A stretch of 6,152 nucleotides of DNA from Bradyrhizobium sp. (GTDB lineage: Bacteria; Pseudomonadota; Alphaproteobacteria; Rhizobiales; Xanthobacteraceae): contig JACDAG010000761.1 of NCBI GenBank assembly GCA_013695565.1, positions 1 to 6,152 on the forward strand, written 5' to 3'. Each line of letters begins with the position of its first letter. Position 1 is the first letter of the stretch. The notes below the pieces were generated by a model, which did no database searches, had not been told where the DNA came from, and saw nothing but the letters and a program-made list of their open reading frames with translations. Position numbers and translations under genes: made by a program. Of the stretch, positions 1-5,110 are shown piece after piece.

Positions 1-1
1 C

Positions 2-682
2 GTAATGCTTGCGATGCGTCGACGCGCGCGCCTTTCCGGCCCTGCCTATTCCAGCCTTTTCCAGGCCGCACTGCGATGGAACGGCTATGTGGGCTTAGCA
101 GTCGTAGCTAGCGCTCTCGGAGCGGAAGCGCTTGCGTTCGCCGCGGTGGTCGTGGCTGTCATGGTGCCGGTCAACAACGTGCTTTCCGTCTACGTACTCT
201 CCCGCTTCGCAGGCGCCACACCGGCGCCCCTCTCGTCGGTGCTCGGCAACGTAGTTCGGAACCCGCTGATCCTGGCTACCGTGGCGGGCGCACTCTTGAA
301 GCTGGCGGGAGTTCGACTTCCCCACCCGGTGATTGAGGGATTAAATCTGCTTGGCCAGGCCACACTGGCCACTGGCCTTCTATGCGTTGGAGCTGCCGTG
401 GACCTCAAGGGGCTGAAGATGTCCGTGCCAGTTCTGCTAGCTGGGGCAGCCTCAAAGTTGATTGCTGCGCCGGCGGTCATGTGGCTGGCCTCGCTGTTGC
501 TCGGTGTATCCGCACTTCCGCTGGCCGTCGGGGTCATCTGTCTGGCCGCGCCCCTTACCACATCTGCCTATATTCTCGCACGCCAGCTTGGCGGCGACGC
601 AACACTGGCGGCAAACCTCGTTAGCGTTACGACGCTGATCAGCCTCGCAACATACCCCGTGGTGATCTTCCTGGTGACGTAG
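2..682 (+). CDS. AEC-family (auxin efflux carrier-like) permease, 5' end missing
   Basis: This is an inner-membrane secondary transporter of the AEC family (PF03547), whose members export or import small organic anions; the substrate cannot be told here. The frame is open from base 2, and the first in-window Met (base 5) is followed by sequence that matches the middle of AEC proteins, so roughly the first 100 residues of a usual 300-320 lie to the left. Counting from that Met, the segment RWNGYVGLAV (about 24-33) is the family's mid-protein glycine-rich region. Hydrophobic spans lie at about 28-66, 85-101, 112-130, 138-163, 166-184 and 202-224. The segment near 179-196 (APLTTSAYILARQLGGD) resembles the conserved C-terminal AEC motif with small residues before Y-LARQ-GGD. 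The stop is TAG at 680-682. TTA codons at two Leu positions are unusual for such GC-rich DNA. I am confident of the family and not of the substrate. Confidence 0.85.
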   Translation, partial: VMLAMRRRARLSGPAYSSLFQAALRWNGYVGLAVVASALGAEALAFAAVVVAVMVPVNNVLSVYVLSRFAGATPAPLSSVLGNVVRNPLILATVAGALLKLAGVRLPHPVIEGLNLLGQATLATGLLCVGAAVDLKGLKMSVPVLLAGAASKLIAAPAVMWLASLLLGVSALPLAVGVICLAAPLTTSAYILARQLGGDATLAANLVSVTTLISLATYPVVIFLVT

Positions 683-1020
683 AAGCGTTCGTCGATCTGG
701 CTGCTTGACCAGCCCGTCGAGTTCAGCGGGGGTCAGTCAATGCTCCGTGGTGAGCTAAAGGTTGATCAAGCGTCCTCCGGATTCAGGCCGCTCCCGTGCA
801 CGTGTCGACCATACTTGGTCACGCGGACGACCCGGCGTGCGGCACGCTTCAGCCTGCGCACGCGCATGAAATAGGTCCACGGTTTATCGACCGCGCCGCG
901 TACTCAGCGCGGCATCGGGATGAGCCGCGGCGAACGCGTGACCGCCGCGTGAAGCCTCACCGCGCGCCGGCAATCTTCCTAAGCAAGCGCTTCCGCACGA
1001 TCCTCAAAAAAAGGCCCAGC
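683..1020. other. gene-poor intergenic stretch
   Basis: This stretch lies between the permease stop and the DUF3597 terminator. I see no convincing gene, RNA gene or repeat family. The longest plus-strand frame (796-1029) would need a GTG start without a ribosome binding site and has shadow-like composition (Arg, His and Pro rich). A 33-codon Arg-rich minus-strand frame at 766-867 reads smoothly but has no Shine-Dalgarno. A 6-bp dyad GCCGCG/CGCGGC lies at 895-913. No clear terminator follows the permease. Confidence 0.5.
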
Positions 1021-1052
1021 AAAAAATAAAGGCCCGCGTTTCCGCGGGCCTT
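1021..1052 (-). terminator. intrinsic terminator of the DUF3597 gene
   Basis: A perfect 10-bp stem pairs AAGGCCCGCG (1029-1038) with CGCGGGCCTT (1043-1052) around a 4-nt loop. Read on the minus strand it is followed at once by TTTATTTTTT (complement of 1021-1030), the classic U-tract. It sits 37 bases past the DUF3597 stop. The plus-strand side has no T-run, so it works in one direction only. A second T-run on the minus strand follows at about 1006-1012. Confidence 0.85.
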
Positions 1053-1089
1053 CGCACGTCGGGCTGAAACGATTCGTGAGTGCTTGTCG

Positions 1090-1464
1090 TCAGTGCTTGA
1101 TTTCCGGCGGCAGCTTGCCGCCATTGGCGGCGAACTTGGTCATCACCTGCTTGTGCAGCCAGATGTTCATGCTCGCGGAATCGTTGCTGTCACCGGTGTA
1201 GCCGAGTTCCTTGGCGAGTTCCTTGCGCGCCGTGAAACTCGAATCGATGTCGAGCGCCTTCATCAGGTCGACGATCGAGGTGCGCCACTCGAGCTTCTCG
1301 CCCTTGGCCTTGACAGCCGCGTCGAGGATGGGAGCCACATCGACGGTTGCCGCCGGTGCCGCGGATCCGCCGGCCGCTGCTCCACCTGCGGCCGCTCCGC
1401 CAGCCGGCGCCGCCTCCGCCTTGGTGCCGAAGATCGCGCTCATGATTTTTCCGAAAATGCTCAT
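1090..1464 (-). CDS. DUF3597 domain-containing protein
   Basis: This is a 124-residue protein of the uncharacterised DUF3597 family; the function is unknown. Residues 1-16 (MSIFGKIMSAIFGTKA) form a short amphipathic N-terminal segment. Residues 18-40 are a low-complexity Ala/Gly linker with repeated GGAAA units. Residues 41-124 form the folded family domain, with the typical stretches KLEWRTSIVDLMKALDID and ARKELAKELGYTGDSNDSASMNIWLHKQVM. There are no membrane spans and no clear signal peptide, so it is probably cytosolic or weakly membrane-associated through the N-terminus. The start at 1464 is chosen because GGGAG lies 6 nt upstream on the minus strand. An in-frame ATG at 1509 would add 15 residues (MPLTTDLF...) that overlap this leader and do not fit the family. 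The gene is transcribed alone, divergent from the DUF2189 gene, with its own promoter candidate and terminator. Confidence 0.88.
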   Translation of the reverse strand: MSIFGKIMSAIFGTKAEAAPAGGAAAGGAAAGGSAAPAATVDVAPILDAAVKAKGEKLEWRTSIVDLMKALDIDSSFTARKELAKELGYTGDSNDSASMNIWLHKQVMTKFAANGGKLPPEIKH

Positions 1465-1545
1465 CGTTCGCTCCCAGTAGAATAAAAACAGGTCTGTCGT
1501 TAGCGGCACTGTTTGACCGGCAGCACCAGGCCGGGCTCGACCTGG

Positions 1546-1574
1546 AGTTTAGCCAGCCAATTGTGGCTTGCCAA
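1546..1574 (-). promoter_or_regulatory. candidate sigma-70 promoter for the DUF3597 gene
   Basis: On the minus strand, TTGGCA (1569-1574; 5 of 6 matches to TTGACA) is followed after exactly 17 nt by TAAACT (1546-1551; 4 of 6 to TATAAT). This would start RNA near 1539 and give a leader of about 75 nt before the ATG at 1464. The spacer carries an AGCCA (1551-1555)/TGGCT (1564-1568) dyad, and a CCAGG/CCTGG dyad (1526-1545) lies just downstream. It is a sequence match only. Confidence 0.4.
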
Positions 1575-1760
1575 TGAAACATTCACCGAAGCGTGAGTGC
1601 TATTGTCTCTGTTTGGGAGTACGCTGGTGCTTCAGTTCGCGACATGGCCTGTTCATCTTCCCTGTCTTCGCGTCTGGCCTGCTCGCGATCATGTTTGGAA
1701 ACGGCACGTTTGCGCCTTCCAGGACGCGCAAAATGCGGCCGCCAACGGGAGACGACGACC

Positions 1761-2681
1761 ATGGCGACTCCAATTCAAGGCACCCCACTTCACGGCAGTG
1801 TCACATCTGTTGCGCAGAGCGGACAAGACGCCGCGAATGCGCCGGTAATCCGAACCATCGGCCTCTCCGATTTGCACCGGGCCTTGCAGCTCGGCTGGGA
1901 GGATTTCAAGGCCGTCCCGAGCCACGCCATCATCCTGTGCGTGATCTATCCCGTGCTCGGACTGGTGCTGGCGCGCACGGTGCATGGCTACTCCGTGTTG
2001 CCGCTGCTGTTTCCGCTGGCCGCGGGTTTCGCCCTGCTCGGCCCGTTCGCAGCGCTCGGCCTGTATGAGATGAGCCGCCGCCGCGAGACCGGAGCCCCGG
2101 CGTCCGCCTGGGATGCGCTCGAAGTGCTGCGCTCGCCGTCCTTCGGCGCCATGCTTGGGCTCGGCGTTCTTCTGCTGGCCTTGTTCGTGACCTGGGTGGC
2201 CACTGCGCAAGCAATCTACATCGCCGCGTTCGGCTATGAAGGCGCGACCGGCATGCGAGATTTCGCGGCCCGCGTGCTGACGACGCCGCAGGGCTGGTGG
2301 CTGATCGTGGTCGGCTGCGGCGTCGGCTTCGTGTTCGCCCTCGTCGCCCTCTGCGTCAGCGTCGTGTCGTTCCCGCTGATGCTCGATCGCCATGCCAGCG
2401 CCGGCGAGGCGATGGTGACGTCGCTGCGCGCGGTCGCACGCAATCCCGTACCGATGGCAGTCTGGGGTATGATCGTGGCGGTGCTGCTGGTTGCGGGAAC
2501 GCTGCCGTTCTTCCTCGGCCTGGCCGTCGTCATTCCGGTGCTTGGCCACGCCACCTGGCATCTCTACCGCGAAACCATTGAGCCCGAACTCAATCCGCAA
2601 CCGCTTCCGCCCCGCGCCCGGCGCGAGCGCAAGCCTGCGGCAGATTTCCCGGCCAACCTGTTTCCCTGGCGGCGCAAGTAA
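1761..2681 (+). CDS. DUF2189 domain-containing integral membrane protein
   Basis: This is a 306-residue protein of the DUF2189 family of predicted inner-membrane proteins; the function is unknown. Residues 1-30 are a polar N-terminal tail. The segment RTIGLSDLHRALQLGWEDFKAVPSHAIILCVIYPVLGLVL (31-70) is the hallmark family opening, leading into the first span. Hydrophobic spans lie at about 55-73, 78-101, 128-156, 179-206 and 231-264, the last long enough to be two. Residues 101-127 (YEMSRRRETGAPASAWDAL) and 209-229 are likely cytoplasmic loops. The C-terminal tail (about 270-306) is basic and Pro-rich and ends FPWRRK. The ATG at 1761 is chosen because the family match begins shortly after it and GGGAGA lies about 9 nt upstream. 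The frame is open to an ATG at 1593, but those extra 56 residues are Ser/Cys/Arg-rich and unlike the family. It stands alone, divergent from DUF3597. Confidence 0.85.
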   Translation: MATPIQGTPLHGSVTSVAQSGQDAANAPVIRTIGLSDLHRALQLGWEDFKAVPSHAIILCVIYPVLGLVLARTVHGYSVLPLLFPLAAGFALLGPFAALGLYEMSRRRETGAPASAWDALEVLRSPSFGAMLGLGVLLLALFVTWVATAQAIYIAAFGYEGATGMRDFAARVLTTPQGWWLIVVGCGVGFVFALVALCVSVVSFPLMLDRHASAGEAMVTSLRAVARNPVPMAVWGMIVAVLLVAGTLPFFLGLAVVIPVLGHATWHLYRETIEPELNPQPLPPRARRERKPAADFPANLFPWRRK

Positions 2682-2715
2682 AGCGCATAGGCCTTCACAC
2701 CGAGTCGCAATATCC

Positions 2716-2744
2716 AGCCGCCGGCCGTTCATCGGCCGGCGGCT
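2716..2744 (+). terminator. strong hairpin downstream of the DUF2189 gene
   Basis: A perfect 12-bp GC-rich stem, AGCCGCCGGCCG (2716-2727) with CGGCCGGCGGCT (2733-2744), closes on a 5-nt loop (TTCAT). It begins 34 bases after the DUF2189 stop. The following TGGCTATTC is a poor U-tract, so it may act as a weak terminator or as a 3'-end stabilising structure. Being symmetric, it cannot be assigned to one strand by the stem alone; position favours the plus-strand gene. Confidence 0.6.
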
Positions 2745-2859
2745 TGGCTATTCAACGCCAGACGCCGTTCACGATTGCCTACGAATTGGGCGTCAAAAGC
2801 CGGTGACGCGTTCGTGTGGGTGATGACGAAACAGAAGCCTTGTTTTGGCCGCTGTTGAT

Positions 2860-2905
2860 CCGAACATTCGGTGTGGTTCCGACACTAATGTCGATGAATG
2901 ATCGA
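2860..2905. promoter_or_regulatory. cluster of three short dyads in the transglycosylase leader
   Basis: Three inverted repeats lie directly before the transglycosylase gene. They are CCGAA-CA-TTCGG (2860-2871), CGACA-CTAA-TGTCG (2880-2893) and TCGAT-GAATG-ATCGA (2891-2905), the last two sharing three bases. They end 5 bases before the Shine-Dalgarno core at 2910-2913. They could be operators or leader RNA structure; no regulator is identified. Confidence 0.3.
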
Positions 2906-2924
2906 CCTTGGAGCAAACGACACC

Positions 2925-3749
2925 ATGACCTCTTGGACTTCTCGCGTTTCTGTACGGGCTTTGGCACTGGCAGCACTTCTCCTGACATCGGCAGCCCCCT
3001 CGTTCGCCGCACCCTGCGGCACCGGCACGTTTGAGGGCTGGCTTGAAGACTTCAAAAAGGAAGCCGTCGCGAAAGGCATTTCGCCGTCGGCCATACAAGC
3101 CGGGCTGACCGGCGTAGCGCTCGACAAGGCCGTCATTGCCCGCGACCACTCGCAGAAGGTTTTCAGCCAGAGTTTTGAGGAGTTCTCAGGGCGCATGGTG
3201 CCGTCCCGGCTCGCCCGCGGCGCCAACATGCTCAAGCAATACGGGTCGGTGCTCTCGCGCATCGAACAGGCCTATGGCGTGCCCGGCGAAATACTGGTGG
3301 CGATCTGGGGCCTGGAAACCGATTACGGCGTCAACATCGGGAAATTTCCGACGCTGCGTTCGCTGGCGACGCTGGCCTATGATTGCCGTCGCGCTGACTT
3401 GTTCAAGGCCGAGTTGATGGATGCGCTGCGCATCGTCGAGCGCGGCGATATCGCACCACAGGACATGCGCGGCGCCTGGGCCGGTGAAATCGGCCAAACC
3501 CAGTTCATGCCGTCGTCCTACATCAAATATGCCGTCGACTTCGACGGCAATGGCCGCCGCGATCTCCTGCGCAGTGCGCCCGATGTGCTGGCCTCGACCG
3601 CGAATTACCTCAAGAGCTATGGCTGGCAGCGCGGCAAGGACTGGGAGCCCGGCAGCGCCAATTTCGCCGTGATCCAGCAATGGAACAAGAGCGAGGTCTA
3701 CTCCAAGACCATCGGCTATTTTGCGACCCAGCTCGCACGCGCACCTTGA
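2925..3749 (+). CDS. secreted lytic murein transglycosylase, MltB/SLT_2 type
   Basis: This enzyme cleaves the MurNAc-GlcNAc bond of peptidoglycan to leave a 1,6-anhydro-MurNAc end; it acts in the periplasm. It has 274 residues. Residues 1-28 are a Sec signal peptide (Arg near the start, core ALALAALLL, likely cut after SFA28). There is no lipobox, since Pro precedes Cys31, so unlike E. coli MltB it is probably soluble. The SLT_2 domain (PF13406) covers about 35-270. ILVAIWGLETDYG (123-135) holds the expected catalytic Glu131, and GEIGQTQFMPSSY (187-199) is the substrate-groove motif. VDFDGNGRRD (204-213) matches the place of the calcium loop of Slt35. No C-terminal peptidoglycan-binding domain is present. 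Cys31 and Cys154 are the only cysteines. The start at 2925 has GGAG 11 nt upstream; the in-frame ATG at 2898 has none. It converges on the small secreted gene at 3800-4063. Confidence 0.9.
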   Translation: MTSWTSRVSVRALALAALLLTSAAPSFAAPCGTGTFEGWLEDFKKEAVAKGISPSAIQAGLTGVALDKAVIARDHSQKVFSQSFEEFSGRMVPSRLARGANMLKQYGSVLSRIEQAYGVPGEILVAIWGLETDYGVNIGKFPTLRSLATLAYDCRRADLFKAELMDALRIVERGDIAPQDMRGAWAGEIGQTQFMPSSYIKYAVDFDGNGRRDLLRSAPDVLASTANYLKSYGWQRGKDWEPGSANFAVIQQWNKSEVYSKTIGYFATQLARAP

Positions 3750-3757
3750 CCAGGAAT

Positions 3758-3800
3758 CAAGGGGCCGATCGCAAAGCTACCGGCCCCTTGCTGGCTTTTC
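3758..3800. terminator. shared hairpin between convergent genes
   Basis: A 10-bp perfect stem, CAAGGGGCCG (3758-3767) with CGGCCCCTTG (3781-3790), closes on a 13-nt loop in the 50-bp gap between two converging genes. On the plus strand it is followed by CTGGCTTTTC, a short late T-run, so it suits the transglycosylase best. On the minus strand the following bases (TTGATTCC) make a weak tail. It probably serves both genes. Confidence 0.65.
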
Positions 3801-4063
3801 TACTTCGCCATGCCTGCCTGCATCGCCTTGCTCAGATGCATGCCGCACGCACCCATCTTGCCGCTCAGCATCGAATCCTGAGCCAAGGCGATCTCCTTCT
3901 GCGCGGCGATCTTGCCCTCGTCATCAGCCATCGTCTCGATCATGGTTTCGGTTTGGGCGAGATTAGCACCGCTGCAGCCGGCGCTCGGCTTGGCGGCGTT
4001 TGCGGGAACGACGGCGTAGGCAATGGCAGCCATGGCGGCTGCTGCGAGTAATTTATTGAGCAT
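3800..4063 (-). CDS. small secreted Met-rich protein with two cysteines, unknown family
   Basis: I do not recognise this 87-residue protein. Residues 1-23 look like a Sec signal peptide (Lys4, hydrophobic core LLAAAAMAAIAYAVV, cleavage near PANA). The mature part of about 64 residues has two cysteines (Cys30 and Cys73) that could form a disulfide in the periplasm. It also has a polar helical stretch AQTETMIETMADDEGKIAAQ (36-55) and seven Met residues after the signal (41, 45, 65, 70, 75, 81, 85). The second half (59-87) reads as another amphipathic helix. The start at 4063 is chosen for GGGA with about 6 nt spacing; the in-frame ATG at 4075 adds only MGNH, has no Shine-Dalgarno, and its own GGGA is the signal for the later start. 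Codon use is GC-rich and coding-like. It could be a periplasmic helical-hairpin protein, but metal or copper binding through Met is only a guess. Confidence 0.75.
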   Translation of the reverse strand: MLNKLLAAAAMAAIAYAVVPANAAKPSAGCSGANLAQTETMIETMADDEGKIAAQKEIALAQDSMLSGKMGACGMHLSKAMQAGMAK

Positions 4064-4105
4064 GTGATTTCCCATTTTCTGTTTTTGACAGCACCAGCGT
4101 CATTG

Positions 4106-4151
4106 CCGGAATCTGCATCACGATTGTTTTCCGGTTGCGGAAATTTCGGAA
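4106..4151. promoter_or_regulatory. cluster of CGGAA/TTCCG half-sites upstream of the small secreted gene
   Basis: Four copies of the pentamer lie in 46 bases: CGGAA at 4107-4111, TTCCG at 4129-4133, CGGAA at 4138-4142 and CGGAA at 4147-4151. The middle pair forms a perfect dyad TTTCCG-GTTG-CGGAAA (4128-4143), and the first pair forms CCGGAA...TTCCGG (4106-4134). They lie 43 to 88 bases upstream of the ATG at 4063 read on the minus strand. This is compatible with a promoter-proximal operator. No regulator is identified. Confidence 0.3.
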
Positions 4152-4214
4152 TGACTTTCGCGCGAGGTGCTGAGCGCAGCGCGCAAGGCGCTTATGCGAA
4201 ACGACGCATTTTCG

Positions 4215-4247
4215 TTACAGCTGCGTAATTCATTACAGCCACGTAAT
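4215..4247. repeat. tandem pair of 15-bp dyad elements (TTAC-N6-GTAA)
   Basis: TTACAGCTGCGTAAT (4215-4229) and TTACAGCCACGTAAT (4233-4247) match at 13 of 15 positions and start 18 bp apart. Each is itself an inverted repeat TTAC-N6-GTAA, and the junction also forms GTAAT-TC-ATTAC (4225-4236). The pair is flanked by the direct repeat ACGACGCA (4201-4208 and 4251-4258). It looks like a double operator for a dimeric regulator. It lies about 150 bp upstream of the minus-strand secreted gene and about 690 bp before the DUF1127 gene. Confidence 0.5.
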
Positions 4248-4564
4248 ATAACGACGCAGCGCAGCACGCGCGTTGGTCGACAGACGATACAAACATCGAG
4301 CGTTCATTGTCGGTGACGCAAACGAAACGATGGTCGACGCGTTCGCTGCGTCAAAATCCCGTCGGTGATTTCACGACATGCTTTGAGGTCGCGACGATCC
4401 GCGCGCGAAGACGATCAGGGGCGGTGGATGTCGGTGAACGCTTTTGCGTGTTGCGCACGAACATCAGCCGGCTCGACGATGCGAATTCGCGCCTCCTACG
4501 ATGAGGCAATCCAATCCTCGATTGCCCTATAAAATGATTTTAAGTTCATTATTAGAAGGCAGTC

Positions 4565-4585
4565 TGCATGCGAATTGCGCATGCA
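4565..4585. repeat. 8-bp perfect inverted repeat
   Basis: TGCATGCG (4565-4572) pairs with CGCATGCA (4578-4585) across AATTG. On the plus strand it is followed by A-runs rather than T-runs, and on the minus strand the T-run precedes it, so it is not an intrinsic terminator in either direction. It may be an operator or RNA structure. A weaker dyad GGCAAT/ATTGCC lies at 4505-4526. Confidence 0.45.
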
Positions 4586-4874
4586 AAAATTCCAAAAATC
4601 CTAACGTAAAGAGGCGGTTCGCCCACGCTCGGGTCTGCTTGCCTTGATTTTCGTCCCCGGAATCAACGTTCTTCGGAGCAGTAATGGTTACATCGTGATT
4701 ACGACCATATCGCCATTTCATGGGCATTATTGGCCAAGATTGGAAGGCCGGCTGGCGTCTCCAGGCACCCGATCGGGCAGCCATGCCGAAAGGTTAATCG
4801 GATATTACACTCGTCATGCGTTTTTGGATTAGCTGCATCGCACCATCGGAACTTCTGCACTGCAAAATATCAGC

Positions 4875-4880
4875 TATATT
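4875..4880 (+). promoter_or_regulatory. possible -10 element for the DUF1127 gene
   Basis: TATATT (5 of 6 matches to TATAAT) lies in AT-rich DNA 57 bases before the DUF1127 ATG. No good -35 hexamer lies 16-18 bases upstream; the best is TTCTGC at 4853-4858. GGAAC at 4848-4852 recalls the -35 of EcfG general-stress promoters, but the matching GTT -10 is missing. Weak evidence. Confidence 0.25.
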
Positions 4881-4925
4881 CATTTCAACGATGAGGCTTC
4901 CTCCAAGGGCTGAATCGTAAACTGC

Positions 4926-4931
4926 AAGGAG
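4926..4931 (+). promoter_or_regulatory. strong Shine-Dalgarno of the DUF1127 gene
   Basis: AAGGAG lies 6 nt before the ATG at 4938, a near-ideal ribosome binding site. It decides that this very short frame is a real gene and suggests efficient translation. Confidence 0.85.
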
Positions 4932-4937
4932 ACTACC

Positions 4938-5090
4938 ATGTTACTCTCGCTCATCCGCATGATCCAGGCGTTCCGGGACTACCAGCGCAATGTCAGCGAA
5001 TTGTCCCAGCTTAGCGATCGCGAACTGTCCGATATCGGGCTCGATCGTTCGGACATTCCGCGCGTTGCAGCCGGGACTTACCAGGGCTGA
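4938..5090 (+). CDS. DUF1127 small protein (YjiS-like)
   Basis: This 50-residue protein reads MLLSLIRMIQAFRDYQRNVS and then ELSQLSDRELSDIGLDRSDI, ending in RVAAGTYQG. Residues 21-40 are the DUF1127 (PF06568) signature, with its pattern L-x-x-L-[SD]-D-R-x-L-x-D-I-G-[LI]-x-R-x-[DE]-I. The N-terminal half is an amphipathic basic helix. There is no signal peptide, so it is cytosolic. In other alphaproteobacteria, short DUF1127 proteins have been linked to RNA binding and to stress or nutrient adaptation; that role is inferred here from the family only. It has a strong Shine-Dalgarno, a short AT-rich leader and a stem-loop 20 bases after its stop. This makes it a likely monocistronic unit rather than part of the trmFO transcript. 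It uses a TTA codon at position 2. It is 50 residues long, close to the usual length of the short family members. Confidence 0.88.
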   Translation: MLLSLIRMIQAFRDYQRNVSELSQLSDRELSDIGLDRSDIPRVAAGTYQG

Positions 5091-5110
5091 TTCCCCAGCC
5101 GCCTGACGAA

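Larger units (their letters stand above)
4064..4937. other. long gene-poor region with dyads and AT-rich patches
   Basis: This 874-base stretch separates the small secreted gene from the DUF1127 gene. I find no gene in it that I can support: the available frames (4307-4504, 4444-4647, 4644-4832 on plus; 4527-4784 on minus) lack ribosome binding sites and protein-like composition. It holds the CGGAA cluster, the paired ATTAC/GTAAT dyads (4215-4247), repeated GACGCA motifs at 4203, 4253 and 4315 with the complement at 4347, and dyads at 4505-4526 and 4565-4585. A 10-bp palindrome CCCGATCGGG lies at 4768-4777. Base composition drops to AT-rich in patches around 4525-4605, 4640-4740 and 4790-4890, unlike the neighbouring genes. 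It may hold promoters, an unannotated small RNA, or decayed DNA. Confidence 0.5.

Noticed and set aside
796..1029. Plus-strand 77-codon frame after the permease
   Set aside because: It needs a GTG start without a Shine-Dalgarno, is Arg/His/Pro-rich, and its end runs into the opposing gene's terminator.
1593..1760. N-terminal extension of the DUF2189 protein from an upstream ATG
   Set aside because: The 56 added residues are Ser/Cys/Arg-rich, unlike the family, and the ATG at 1761 has a purine-rich GGGAGA upstream.
1689..2732. Long minus-strand open frame (347 codons) opposite the DUF2189 gene
   Set aside because: The translation is Arg/His/Gln-rich with no recognisable motif, while the plus strand here encodes a clear membrane protein. 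It is the usual antisense shadow of GC-rich coding DNA.
2862..2879. Possible LexA (SOS) box, GAAC...GTTC, before the transglycosylase
   Set aside because: The half-sites are inverted with a 10-base gap, whereas alphaproteobacterial LexA sites are direct repeats GTTC-N7-GTTC.
3186..3680. Minus-strand open frame of 164 codons opposite the transglycosylase
   Set aside because: It lies wholly within the catalytic domain coding sequence and has no motif of its own.
4085..4113. Perfect TTGACA (4085-4090) as a plus-strand promoter
   Set aside because: The hexamer 17 bases on is GGAATC, a poor -10, and no plus-strand gene follows for over 800 bases.
4527..4784. Minus-strand 85-codon frame in the large gap
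   Set aside because: There is no ribosome binding site before its ATG at 4784, and its composition shows no domain or signal-peptide pattern.
4848..4871. EcfG general-stress promoter (GGAAC-N16/17-GTT) for the DUF1127 gene
   Set aside because: GGAAC is present but the bases at the -10 position are ATC/TCA, not GTT.
4816..4920. 34-codon frame ending 5 bases before the DUF1127 Shine-Dalgarno, as a leader peptide
   Set aside because: It has no ribosome binding site and spans the likely promoter (-10 candidate at 4875-4880), so it would not be on the transcript.
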